Positions 47,342-63,047 of a stretch of 64,000 bases of DNA are shown piece by piece. Location of the stretch: contig QAOA01005000.1 of assembly GCA_003255065.1 (NCBI GenBank), positions 485,754 through 549,753 of the forward strand, in the 5' to 3' direction. A program made the translations under genes and the position numbers. A model generated the notes under the pieces. The model did no database searches, was not told the DNA's origin, and saw nothing but the letters and a program-made list of their open reading frames with translations. Every line of letters starts with the position of its first letter. The first letter of the stretch is position 1. The stretch is from Cercis canadensis (lineage: Eukaryota > Streptophyta > Magnoliopsida > Fabales > Fabaceae).

Positions 47342-47786
47342 TATACCTGCAAAAAACAATTTTTTTAACAAAAAGTTGCTGGCATGTCGGCAATGCAGTA
47401 TGTCAGCCACTTATGCTAAGCTCCCATGCATGTCCAAAGCCAACCCCGACCCCACCCTTTTCCCAGGAGAAGAAAAGGAGAATGCCAGAGATAAATTTAA
47501 TTTGCTTATGTTTATCTGGATTCAAGCTCTTCACCCTGTGTTGCCTATCTGGATGATTAAAGTNTATACCTGCAAAAAACAATTTTTTTAACAAAGAGTT
47601 GCTGGCATGTCGGCAATGCAGCATGTCAGCTACTTATGCTAAGCTCCCATGCATGTCCAAAGCCAACCCCGACCCCACCCTTTTCCCAGGAGAAGAAAAG
47701 GAGAATGCCAGAGATAAATTTAATTTGCTTATGTTTATCTGGATTCAAGCTCTTCACCCTGTGTTGCCTATCTGGATGATTAAAGT
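47342..47786. repeat. duplicated contig ends around N at 47564
   Basis: Bases 47342-47563 recur as 47565-47786 with only a few differences, around a single N. Unmerged contig overlap or allelic ends. Confidence 0.88.
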
Positions 47787-49718
47787 TCTGAATTTGGATG
47801 GTTTCTAAAACTGTTGAATTCTGTACGAACAATGTAGTAGAAGATGATAAGTCTCTACGACCTTCCTGGGTGGGTTTAATTATGTATGGTACGTGACCCT
47901 TGTACGATTCGTTGAACACCCACAGAAATTGAAAACAGAACCATGAGTCCATGATGATCCATTTCTATGGGGTATTGCACCATGCATTCACATTATGGAA
48001 TATGGTCCATATAGCATGCCCATATCTCCAACAATAAAAGCTTTCCATAGATCACACACGGATTATGGATGCTAGGTCCTTCCTACTCCTCCGACAAGAC
48101 GAGACGACTACCCAGCATTTATAATGCAATTAATAGAAAAGCTAGATTAAAATTTGAGAAATTCAATGAACTATCGTCCTCTTCTTCCAACTTTTAAATC
48201 CAATCTCCTTTCCTTTTAGTAAAAAAAAAAAAGTTCAAATACAGTTTCAATGTCCATATCTTAGAAGCCCATCTTGGAGAAGGTGCACAATTTGAGACTA
48301 TGGAGGACTCATCTCTGTCTTTCTGAGCCTCCCTCAGCCATTATTTCTTTCTTTGTATTTAAAGCAGCATGGCATTCTTATGTATCTAGTGATACACCAA
48401 TGGCAATGATGATATCTCATTTTCCATTGCCATCCAGTGAATGCACAGAATGCAGCAGCACATATGCGTCTTGATCCAAACAGAATGATCAAACCAAACC
48501 GTGGTCGGCTTAAACCCGTTGACCCTTTCTCAATTATCAAACCACGTTGTTCTATCTCTTTCCATAGATGTGGTCAAAACGAGAGACATCCTATTACCCC
48601 CCCAAAAAAAAAAGGAGACATCTACTTTATGTTTGTTATAAACTTATTATTCATTTTTTGTGCTATATAACATTTTTTTTTGGTAACAGCTATATATAAC
48701 TTATATTATTCACTAAGTAAGTATTTGCATAATTTTTTTTACATTAGCCAAAAAATTGGTTTGACAGTTTAAATTAAATGTAAACTTTTTACATCTTCAT
48801 AAAAGATGCGAGAATATCATTTTTCTTATTTATTTAGCCATAAAAAAAAAAAAATCAATTCTTAACCTTCGAAACCATTTGAAATGCTGAGTCCACAACG
48901 TGCTCGATAAAAACTTAAAAAGACTCTATATATAGGTAAACGCGTTAGTATCGTTTCATTTGATTCTTCACCTCTAGCTAAAGCGTGGGAAAGGAAAACG
49001 GAAAACGAAAGTCAGTTTTGTACTCAGTCAACTTGCCATTTGCCAATCTCAAATTCATTTCTTCACACATTAAATTGGTGCGATTATGACCTTTAACGTT
49101 AAGACAAACTTCATTAATAATGGTGCAATGTATTTCGGTTTAGAACTTCGGGGCAATTAATGAATACATATTTGAGGTTGATTTAACTTTATAAATGAGA
49201 AGGGATTATAGTCTTCTTGATGTGATCATGAGTTGAGAACAACGTTTTCAAATCTCAATGCCAGAAAAATATCCCAAAAAAAAAGATGTCATCTATTGGA
49301 TTTGAAAATGAGACATCTGTTGGGTTATTAATACTGCCACTGTTTTTGGGATGAAAATGTCAAGAAATGGGGCTCGTTTAATTAGTGCTAAAGATTTTTC
49401 TCCAAGATGCTTCTAGGAATGGGATATTCATCAATCCAAGAACCGTTCAAGCCAAAGCCAACAATCATTAATTTCCAAAAATTAATATAAAAATAATAGT
49501 AGAACATTAACAAATGACAATACTCAATGAGGAGATGTCCTGCGGTGGACAAGGTGAGTTAAACCATGTACGGAAACCAGGGAAGGTGATTGAGTTGGTA
49601 AACTTGAAGTGGCAAAGCTTGAACCAATTCCATGGGGGATTGGGGGGGACGAGGTACGAGCAGTAAGTAGGTGCAAGCCTTAATGAGAATGCTTTATATG
49701 AAGGTGCTTGTGAGGCCC

Positions 49719-50081
49719 AAGAAAAAACAAGATTGTACCACATTTTCACCTCTTTCTTCTGCTTACTCTAATCCCCCGAGGCCCTCTCTTTCTTAAATAT
49801 CTTCACTCTACAAGATCTTTTCTCTGTTAATTTAGTACCGTGACAGAGAAGGAGCAGTGAAGAAATAACAACGGTGGTCATCCTCCCATTTTACTCCATN
49901 AAGAAAAAACAAGATTGTAACACATTTTCACCTCTTTCTTCTGCTTACTCTAATCCCCCGAGGCCCTCTCTTTCTTAAATATCTTCACTCTACAAGATCT
50001 TTTCTCTGTTGATTTAGTACCGTGACAGAGAAGGAGCAGTGAAGAAATAACAACGGTGGTCATCCTCCCATTTTACTCCAT
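49719..50081. repeat. duplicated contig ends around N at 49900
   Basis: Bases 49719-49899 recur as 49901-50081 with about two differences, around a single N. Confidence 0.88.
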
Positions 50082-50816
50082 CTATGCTCATTGGGTTGCG
50101 TAGACTTTCTTTTTTCTCTTCTTTTGGTAGATGACTTGGGTAGATTAATTAATACGTGACATGTTCAAAGGAAAGCATGTGGGCATCATATTCGTCCCCC
50201 ATAGGAGAAGGAGCGTTTCTCTGCTAGGCTAATTCGTTTTCTGATCATTAATGCACATATCTGATAAAGAAATTAAAGTAACTCTCCCTCTCCCACCACC
50301 CGCTCTACTTTACTTAAAGTTTTAATTTGGCCTTTGTGGTTAAGTCAAGTTTGGCCTATTGAAGTAATTCAATTTGATGGGTTTATCAGTTTATAAACAC
50401 CTGTACCTTTTTATATAACAATACAGACTAGAGAGATTTTAACTTTCCAAAGCTTCCTGTGTGTAAATTTAAGGGCCGACAAAAGAGTTAATGATAAAGG
50501 GTAACTAGACTCTGGACGTGTGCCGTAATGATTCAAGTCAACAAAACGAAAATCATGCAGCTTGGACTGGAGCTAAGCTACAAAACTTGGAAGACGGAAA
50601 CCCACTAGTCAACCCAAAAATACTAAATAATTACATGGAGTTGGCAAACCACGTCAAGCTGGCTCTTAACGAACAAGATGCCATTCACGTAATAATATTG
50701 AAGACCAAGGGTATTGTTAAATCCCTAGTTCTATAAATTGAGCCAGCTGTGGTTCCCGAAAACGTAACGAATAACCTGATAAGATTAAGATTGAGTGATA
50801 TTAAGTTAAGGCTAAG

Positions 50817-52703
50817 ATGTTCAGGCCGTTTTTCTTCAAATCCCTTTTCTTCTTTTGGTACCGTTTCCTCTTTAGGCAACTCAAGGGCCTTATAGGCTTT
50901 CACAGAACTATTAGCAACACCTTTTCATCCCAATTTAAATACCACAAGTACCTCTCTCTGCTTCAGAGGTCAGACCTATCTGACCAGACTTTGATCTTTG
51001 ATGTCGAAGGAGCTTTGTTCAAATCATCTTCTCTCTTCCCATACTTTATGCTGGTGGCTTTTGAAGCAGGAGGGCTATTAAGAGCTATTGTTCTGATGCT
51101 GCTCTATCCTTTGGTTTCTTTAGTTGGAGACGAGATGGGGTTGAAGATAATGGTCATTATATGCTTCTTTGGGATCAAAGCAGAGAGCTTCAGAGTTGGA
51201 AGAGCTGTTCTTCCAAAGTTCTTCTTCGAGGATGTTGGGTCAGAGATCTTTGAGGTACTGAATAGAGGTGGGAAGAAAGTGGGTGTGACTAATTTACCTC
51301 AAGTAATGGTAGAGAATTTCTTAAGAGAATATTTGCAGATTGATTTTGTAGTGGGCAGAAAGCTAAAAGTGTTCTGTGGCTACTTTGTTGGGTTGATGGA
51401 GGAGAGAAAAACTACTCACGCTTTGGAGCAAGTTCAAGAAGGAAAAGAATGTTCTGATATGATTGGTATCATTGGCTTCAACAAGATTCTTGACCAGGAT
51501 CTGTTCTCTCATTGCAAGGTTTGTACTTCTAATTATACTTTCTTGGGTCGTTTTAAGGCAGAGTACTTTTTTTTTTTTTTTTTTTTAAAAACATGTTATT
51601 TTCTTGAAAATTTGTGCTGATTTTACAGAAATATTACATCCTAATTTCTCTTAGTGTTTACCTTAATTAAGAGTCAACGTAGAAAGTTGAAATTTGTCTG
51701 TCATATGACTGGTGTAGCTTCCTTGTCTGTTCTCTCCTGTATACTGTTTACTTTTGGAATATTTGAAGACAGAAAGTCACAGTTGCTTTGTCTGTAAAAC
51801 ACGCAGGAAATTTACTTGGTGGGGGAAGCTGACAAGAGAGGGTGGCAAAAGCTACCAAGGGACAAATACCCAAAATCACTTATCTTCCATGATGGAAGAT
51901 TGGCTGTGAGACCCACCCCATTTGACACCCTTGCGTTATTGATGTGGATACCATACGGGTTAATCCTTTCCATTATGAGAATCTGTATTGCATTGTCACT
52001 CCCATATAACGTCTCAACTCCTCTTTTAACACTCAGTGGTCTGCGTCTCACGGGTTCAATGCCCAAAAGCCTCCAGAATTCTCCTAACACCAACGGCCAC
52101 CTTTATGTTTGCAACCACAGAACCCTTCTTGATCCTCTCTACCTCTCGTTTGTATTACAAAAGAATTTGATCGCTGTCACCTACAGCTTAAGTAGAATGT
52201 CTGAGATACTTGCACCAATCAAGACCGTCCGATTGACGAGGAATCGCGATCAAGATGCAAAGATGATGAAGGAGTTGCTCCAACAAGGTGACCTAGCTGT
52301 TTGCCCAGAGGGGACCACTTGTAGAGAGCCTTATTTATTGAGATTCAGTCCTCTGTTTTCAGAAATGTGTGATGAAATTACCCCTGTTGCTATTGATACC
52401 CACGTCAGCATGTTCCACGGTACAACTGCAGGGGGACTTAAGTGCTTGGACCCAGTTTTCTTTCTCATGAACCCATTCCCTATTTACTGTGTCAAATTGC
52501 TCCACAAGGTTATTTCTCGTTCATCTTCATCTACCACTTGTGATAACGAGAATTCAAGATTTGATGTGGCTAACCACGTCCAAAGAGAGATTGGCAACGC
52601 TTTGGGTTTTGAATGCACCAAGCTAACAAGAAAAGACAAGTACCTTATGTTGGCTGGCAATGAAGGCATAGTTTCTACCAGCCGCTGTAAATCTAAATCA
52701 TAG
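50817..52703 (+). CDS. sn-glycerol-3-phosphate acyltransferase, GPAT2/3 type
   Basis: Two exons, 50817-51518 and 51807-52703, in phase, 532 aa. Land-plant GPATs of this family acylate glycerol-3-phosphate at the ER, mainly for extracellular or specialised lipids. The N-terminal half is a HAD-phosphatase-like domain whose first motif reads FDVEGAL (D62), where GPAT4/6/8 have DVDG, so phosphatase activity is unlikely. The C-terminal half is the acyltransferase: NHRTLLDP (H338-x4-D343), SRMSEILAPIKTVRLTRNRD, CPEGTTCREPYLLRFSPLF (from about 400) and ITPVAIDTHVSMFHG. A hydrophobic segment (LLMWIPYGLILSIMRICIAL, about 278-297) probably contacts the membrane. The best match I recall is GPAT3/GPAT2, also by synteny with STS in Arabidopsis; GPAT1 is the alternative. 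A T-run of about 19 lies in the intron near the donor. Confidence 0.9.
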
Positions 52704-55670
52704 TCTGAATTTCTTTCTTTCTTTGTATTATTATATTTTTTCCCCCTTCTATCCTCTATCCTTTCTTTTTGTGATATAAAGCAATATTGATTCTTGTTCA
52801 TGTTTTTCTCATGTTCTTTTGTTGAGACTGAAATTCCTGGCTTCCGCGCTAACACGTATATATATATATTCATTTATAAAAAGAACTGAGCAGAAACAGA
52901 CTACACTGCCGAAAACTTTTAATGAGATCTGATTTAGTACTTGCATATGCTTTCTCTTAAATTTACATAATTTTCCCTCTAATACCATTATTTGTGGAAT
53001 GTACTCGAATCTTCTCTTTTGGTACGTAAAGGAACTTAGCATTATACAATTATAATCCAGTCGTGGCGTTAACCAAAAAAATAGGTATTTTTAAGCTGAA
53101 CGCAATTTCTGATAATAGCTGTTCGATGGATTCAACTCATACAAATAAATATATAATTCGGATTTTGATTAGATATATATATATATAGTCCCCGACTCCC
53201 TGGTGGGGAAGGATTTATAATGGGATTAGATCAACATATATATATATATATTTATAGTGCTTATTTAGTGCTATAGATGAGTNATATATATATATATTTA
53301 TTTATTTATAATGCTTATTTAGTGCTATAGATGAGTTACGATTGAAGAAAGAGAGGGGAAATAATTGCCAAACTAACATTTGAGTGCTCCTATTGGGCAG
53401 AGGCTTCATAAAATAATAATTCAGTTCAGTTAATCATTAATGAAGAAAGGGAACGTGGGGATTATATTATGAATTATGATAGGGAAGATATGGAATCCAC
53501 TATTTGTTCGTGTATCTCATGTTACGTTTTAATAGTTAATATTATCTTAACCACATTAATTGAGTCCCAAGAAGGGTCCGAAATCAACAAATCATAGTCA
53601 GCCACCGCAAAAGTTGGACGTGATAATAACTAGATCTATGACTTGTGACTGTATCATGGTACTGATCTCTGATCCAGTAAAAGAATCTGAGCCAGTCACT
53701 TAAAAAATAACCCAGATGATTTTGTTTTAAGGTGGCTAGATTAAATCTCAAATGGGACTGTGCCCGTTGTTGTTAGGTGGTGGAGCTTTCCGTGCTAGCA
53801 ACAGGGACTGATTTCCCAATCCCAATCCCATACCATAATTGGTTTTGGAATTGAATAGCATTTGTTTATGCGTCAACCGCCAAATCCCCAGCTATAGCAT
53901 ATAATATAACATTTCTGTGAATGGCCAAGAGCTGTGGACCTGGTTTTGGATGAGAGGTCAATTAACAACAATTGCGAGTTAGGAAATAGGAAACAGGAAA
54001 CAGATAAAAAGATCAACAAATTATCTTTATACATAATGCATTTGAAATTATCTTTCTAACAAATTTCATATGTATGCTTGTTCATGGCCCATGTAATGAA
54101 GACCTAACATCTCAATCTTTTTATGAAATCTTCGATCGAGTTGTGGTATTTGCTTGTGTTTATCATAGTTAAATCGTTTAGTAGCAATTTACATAGAGTT
54201 GAATTGTTACCTTCGAATTAGGATGGTTCCATAAAAGATGAGATGGTGATTTCTTGAGTTTTTAGCTTGATGGTTAACACCACACTCTTAAAAAATGCCA
54301 AGCTTTTGATAGGAAGGTGTCTATATCCCTTACCAAAAGCCCAACCAACTAGGGCCCAATTACTCAATTACAAAAATATTTTTCTATGCCTCTATAATAC
54401 AACCCCCCAATATGCATTACACTTTTTAGCACCCCCATTTAATTGCATCATTTTAGTTCCGTCTCATTTTTAAAATTTAGGTATTGTCAACCCAATTCTT
54501 AATTTACTTGTGTCTTTATGCAAATTAAGCCCTTGACCGGAACTTGACTTGATGAACATAAACCAACCTCACCAATTATACTTTACCTAAATACAAGCAT
54601 AGTTGGAAGGAAACATACAATGAAAAATGCCAAATTTGTTAATTTTGATAGGACCCTTTACCAACTAATATTTTGTTGCCACCGTAGCAAAGTCTCTCTC
54701 TCTCTCCCCCCCACCCCCCTCCCTATTAATGCGGAAAGAACTTGGATAGTACTTGGTGGTTGATCCTTGGTTAAGTAGCCATCATTTTTATGTTTACACT
54801 CAAGTATATATACATTTTTTTTATTCATAAAAATAGCACCAATTACATAGTTTTAGGGAAAATAATTTATAGTGTCAAAAGTTGAGAGAAGATTATTTTG
54901 GTGCTTTGTAAATGTGAAATTAAGAAAATATATTTTGATTTATGTATGTGTTTTTTTTTTTTAAGCTATAATTTCAAGTTCAAATATAGTACTTATAAAT
55001 CTTGAGAATGATTTTAATATCACTTTATTACATAGTTTTATGCAGTTATTTTATTTATATATAAATATAGTAATACGATATTAAACATAATAATTATACA
55101 TTTTATGTATTGATAACTATATATAAATACAATAATCATATGACTTGAAAATTATTTTGACTATTTTAGAGGCATAGAATCTTTTCCCTCAAATTTTGAC
55201 AATAGAGAAATTATAGGGCCTAGAGAGCCCTGAGGTAGGTGGACCAAATTGAAAGCGGCCCAGCCAGTTCAGACGATGAGGCTGGACTTAGTGGTCCAAG
55301 TAATTTTGGTCCGATCCACTAAATTTGACACGCTGAAAAAGCAAGCACATTGTCGGTTCACTGATTTTCAAAGCGTCTAACAGGCTGCGAGAGCGAGAGA
55401 GAGAACGGATGTACTATCACTATATATATATATTATACAAGAAATAAATTGGGCTCATTCGTAATTCTGGAAACTTTCATCTTCCTCGTTGATGGTTTTA
55501 TAGAATTGCACCATCACTTAACCCTAGCCTCTCTGTCTCGCGTGTTTACGCGGTCTAGGGCTTGAATCCCAAATCCATCCCCAAATAATTAGCGACTTGT
55601 AAGGGGATCTTCTCTGATTTTGCTGGGGCCGACGTCCTTACCAGTCTGGACTCTGTGCTGTTCTGCGGGA
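52704..55670. other. AT-rich spacer between GPAT and helicase genes
   Basis: No gene seen. Contains TA-repeat tracts (53170-53300), a false duplication at an N (53236-53337) and a CT/C-rich run (54692-54722). Confidence 0.55.
53236..53337. repeat. duplicated contig ends around N at 53283
   Basis: A TA run followed by GCTTATTTAGTGCTATAGAT appears on both sides of a single N (53236-53282 and 53284-53337), with a short length difference in the AT part. Microsatellite content explains the failed merge. Confidence 0.8.
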
Positions 55671-55679
55671 TTAGGGTTT
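55671..55679 (+). promoter_or_regulatory. telo-box just before helicase ATG
   Basis: TTAGGGTTT (reverse of AAACCCTAA) ends one base before the ATG at 55681. Telo-boxes near the start are frequent in plant genes for translation and RNA processing. Confidence 0.5.
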
Positions 55680-55680
55680 G

Positions 55681-59309
<3,629 letters not shown>

Positions 59310-60433
59310 AGTCATCCGCAATTTTTTCTTGGATGTTTCTTTTCCGGCTACAGAAGCCAAATACTACCCTTTAATTACCTCTGAAGGAAACATTGATCGT
59401 CATTAGCAGTGAAAAATTGGCCAAGTTCCATGTACCATTTGCTAGAGGATTAGTGACGTGTTTTGCTTACTATTTATTATTTTCCTTGTTCTGTTGTACT
59501 TTATCGACCATAAAAATTTGTTTCTGGATGCTATTTTCTGTCAAAGGTTAGATACTTAGATAGACATTCAGAAATGCCAGTTCGTTCTATTTCAATATTG
59601 GACTTACTTTGCTCCTTTTTTCTTATTCGATTTTATTTTTGGAGTGATTTGCACGATATAATAGGTTCAATGAAATGGCACCAGATATGTAGATTTTACC
59701 CACGTGGGTGCAAGTTTGTCCTTAAATTACGTTTTAGATTTATTGGTAAATAAAAATAGGAAGTTTGTCTCAATGTTTGATTATTTATTGAGTTAAAAAG
59801 GACATTACTTTTCCGAAAATGTGAATGCTTTCACGTGCAGCGGTCAAAGCTCAAAGAACAGGATTATTGGTGATATATCTACTACGCACAAAACAGTTTT
59901 CCGGGGAGTTCTTCATTAGCTAGCTTCCATAGAAAGGATTATTGGAATCAGGTTCTCTTACCTTGTGTACACATAAAATGCTGATACAGAAGTAAGTTTG
60001 AGTCAACAGTTTGTTTATTGTTCAATGGTTTCGAAATTGGCGGAGAAAACTGATAATGAGGCAAACGCTTGTAAGTAACATAGGTGATGTTCACCATTAT
60101 TTTGTCCATTTCGCCAATTGCTACGCTACCTCATAAAACCTGTTCATCTCATATTGGAAATTCGTTGGGTTCTGAAAAAAAGACACTTGATCAATCAGCT
60201 GTGCATGTAAGAATCAGTTCAGGAACGCACAGCTATTTAATTTTTCCGAAGCCAAGTGGGGACTTGTAAGTGACTGACATTATTCTGGAATTTTCTCTCC
60301 CCAGCAGCTCGAGAGGATGATCCTCTCTCCCCAAAGTAACTTGTACATGTGGAAAGAAGCACAAAGGAATGAAGATTTTTTCAGGCAATAATTTTTTCTT
60401 ATAAATCCAAAGTATCGTTTATCACTTGGTTGA
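59310..60433. other. 3' flanks of convergent helicase and PPR genes
   Basis: Probably contains the 3' untranslated regions of both genes, which converge here. No other feature seen. Confidence 0.5.
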
Positions 60434-62041
60434 TTACTCAACCCAGCTAATTGCCTTCTGCTTCCTAACTTGCCTCTCCTTCATCATGTCCCTCAATTCA
60501 TTGACACTGCTCCATATTCCCTTCTCACCTTGGATCTTTGAAAGCATAGAGTATGAAACAGGATGGTTTTTCTCCAGTTTGCGGATCTTCTCGGCAGCAA
60601 ACTCTCCAAGTTCTAAATTTGAATGCAGCCCACATGCTGCTAGCAATGCACCCCACAACACGACATCAGGCTCGAATGGCATATTTTGAATTAATTTTTC
60701 TGCTTTATCTAATTGCCCCGCTCTTCCATAGAGGTCTACCATGCAGGTGTAGTGCTCCATCTCTGCTTGGATGCCATACTTTGTCAGCATAGCAATGAAG
60801 TGCTTTTGACCTTCTTCAACCAGCCCACCATGAACACACGCTGATAACACATTTACATATGTAACTTCATCGGGTGTAACACCTGCTTTTTCCATTCTGT
60901 AAAACTCCTCTAGTGCCTGGGTAGCTAGTCCATGCCTGGCATAACCCCCTATGATAGAATTCCATGACACCCGGTTCTTATTTGGAATGGACTCGAAAAC
61001 ACAAAATGCAGCATCCATATGCCCACATTTTGCATACATATCAACTAGCGAGGTCAATAAGATGACATCGTCTGGTATACCAGACTTGATGATACTCAGG
61101 TGGACTTGCTGGCCCATGAGAAGAGAGGAACAACCAGCACATGCGTCTAACACACTTGAAAATGTAAAATGATTGGGACCAATCCCTGACTCTAACATCA
61201 AAAGAAAAAGCTTCAATGCATCCATAAATCTCATATTTTGCACATAACCACTAATCATTGCTGTCCAAGAGACCACATTCCTCTCACTCATTTTATTGAA
61301 GATAGACCGCGCTTTATCAATTTGCTTGTTCCGAATATAACCATTTACCAAAGTTGTCCAAGAAACAATGTTCCGTTCGGGCATCAAGCTAAAAATTCTT
61401 TCAGCATCAGCTGTGCTACCCAGTTCCATGTAACCAAAAACTAAAGCGTTCCAAGATGTAATATCCTTCATCAGTATGTCATCGAACACTTGTTCTAAGA
61501 TCTCTTTCTCCCCTAGACTCGCATACCCTTTGATTAATGCGGATCCAACAAACACATTCAAGTTCAGTGCCAAATGAACTGCGCGAGCATGAACCTGCTG
61601 GATTAAAACATCGAACTTCGTACTTAAAACTGCTCTAAGTAATATCGAAACAGTATAGTCACTGATTGCTATCCCAGTTCTTCCCATTTGCAAGAAGCAT
61701 TGATATAGCCCGTCTGTGTTTTTGGTTCTCTGAAAGCCAGATAACATGATATTCCACGAAACTACGTCTCTCACGGGCATTTGATCGAACATTTGCTTGG
61801 CATGCCAGGTCTGGTCGTGTTGAATGTAGCCACTCATAATTATGTTCCAGGAAACAAGGGTACGGGATGTGGGATTTTCATCAAAGATTTGACGAGCTTC
61901 GCGTATGTCGTTGTTGCTTATGCAAGTATCAATCATATAATTGAGGTTAGCAGCTGAAACAGTACACAAGTCGCGGGAACAAGTCGTTCGCAACAAGAAC
62001 CTATGCAAATACAAGGCCCGCATCTCGTTCATATGTTTCAT
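60434..62041 (-). CDS. pentatricopeptide repeat protein, PLS class, E type
   Basis: Intronless, 535 aa. The frame is open to 62062, but that codon is TTG; the first ATG is at 62041 (MKHMNEMRALYLHRFLLRTT), giving a basic N-terminus that could be a mitochondrial targeting peptide. PPR motifs of P, L and S type run from about residue 30, with repeated landmarks SWNIIMSGYIQ, SWNALVFGYMELG, SWTTLVNGYIRN, SWTAMISGYVQN, TSLVDMYAKCGHMDAA, SWNSIIGGYARHG and YTCMVDLYGRAGQLDKAEKL. It ends with an E domain (VVLWGALLAACGLHSNLELG to AISWVE) and no DYW domain. Such proteins bind organellar RNA sequence-specifically, most often as C-to-U editing factors that need a separate DYW partner. The RNA target cannot be told by eye. 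Confidence 0.93.
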   Translation of the reverse strand: MKHMNEMRALYLHRFLLRTTCSRDLCTVSAANLNYMIDTCISNNDIREARQIFDENPTSRTLVSWNIIMSGYIQHDQTWHAKQMFDQMPVRDVVSWNIMLSGFQRTKNTDGLYQCFLQMGRTGIAISDYTVSILLRAVLSTKFDVLIQQVHARAVHLALNLNVFVGSALIKGYASLGEKEILEQVFDDILMKDITSWNALVFGYMELGSTADAERIFSLMPERNIVSWTTLVNGYIRNKQIDKARSIFNKMSERNVVSWTAMISGYVQNMRFMDALKLFLLMLESGIGPNHFTFSSVLDACAGCSSLLMGQQVHLSIIKSGIPDDVILLTSLVDMYAKCGHMDAAFCVFESIPNKNRVSWNSIIGGYARHGLATQALEEFYRMEKAGVTPDEVTYVNVLSACVHGGLVEEGQKHFIAMLTKYGIQAEMEHYTCMVDLYGRAGQLDKAEKLIQNMPFEPDVVLWGALLAACGLHSNLELGEFAAEKIRKLEKNHPVSYSMLSKIQGEKGIWSSVNELRDMMKERQVRKQKAISWVE

Positions 62042-63047
62042 GTGATGTGATGTCGTAACCAAGGGGCAAGCAAGGGTGAAATAAGTAAAAAAGGGATTTT
62101 TTAGCGTTGACCAGAGGTGACATTTTCCTCTTTACTCTAATTCTTTTTTACTTTAGCTGTACAACTAGTGATTAATTTTGACTCTTCTAACAAGAAAAAC
62201 AAATGAACGTTAACATTCTAAATAAAATTTTTAATTGACCTTTCCTTCAGTAAATATATAGCACATAGCTCTACCCATAAACAGCTGTCAATTCTTAGTA
62301 TTTCACAATTTGCCAAAACTTCATAGGTTGCCAGATTTCAACATCAGATTTTCAAAACTCATCAAATATGATCCAACTTATTGGGGTTATCATAATGCCT
62401 GATGTCTGTGGACGGATAGAGAAATGCTTTTCTTTTATATCACTATGTCACATGGATTGAAGGTGATACATTTTGAGTTATAAAAAAAATTTAAATGAAT
62501 CTAATGAAATTCTAATTGTCTAAACTATATTATTAGGACGCATTATGACCTTAGATGGCGATTAAATGGCATTACTTGAAAATAAATGAACCTTTCAAGA
62601 GATTTTACACTAATTTTAGGTGCAGTGATATTTTATGATAGTGCCTATCAATTATATGTGTAACAACATCTATGCACACAGTAAATTGACTAAAATTTAT
62701 CTTTCTGCATGAATACAATTTTTTCATCCTTTGTAAATGACACAATTAAGTTGCTGACTTTTATTTTCAACAATTCTCCTAATAAGAAACTACTACTTAT
62801 GCATCTGCAAATTACGAACAATTTTCTTTTTGGTTTCTTTTTGGTTGTGCTTTCGGCATGCGTTATTGATTGTTTTCCTTTCAATATACACATAGCAGAT
62901 AGCTTCTTCCAAGTTCAGCACTCGCCACACAATGCATTAAATAAGAAACAACAAGCAAAGGGCTTTAGGACACGTATTCTATCATAGGCAATAATTTGGG
63001 GACGGGAACAAGTGACGCAGAAGACTATCTTAGACTGGCTTGGAACC
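62042..63047. other. spacer between PPR and acyl-CoA synthetase genes
   Basis: No gene or repeat recognised. Holds the PPR promoter on its left and the acyl-CoA synthetase 3' end on its right. Confidence 0.5.

Larger units (their letters stand above)
46331..50816. other. spacer between membrane-protein and GPAT genes
   Basis: No gene is supported in 4.5 kb. Two false duplications at N junctions (47342-47786 and 49719-50081) inflate its length by about 400 bp. The remainder is AT-rich and featureless to the eye. Confidence 0.55.

Noticed and set aside
62042..62062. Seven-codon extension of the PPR protein
   Set aside because: It would start at TTG. The first ATG is at 62041.
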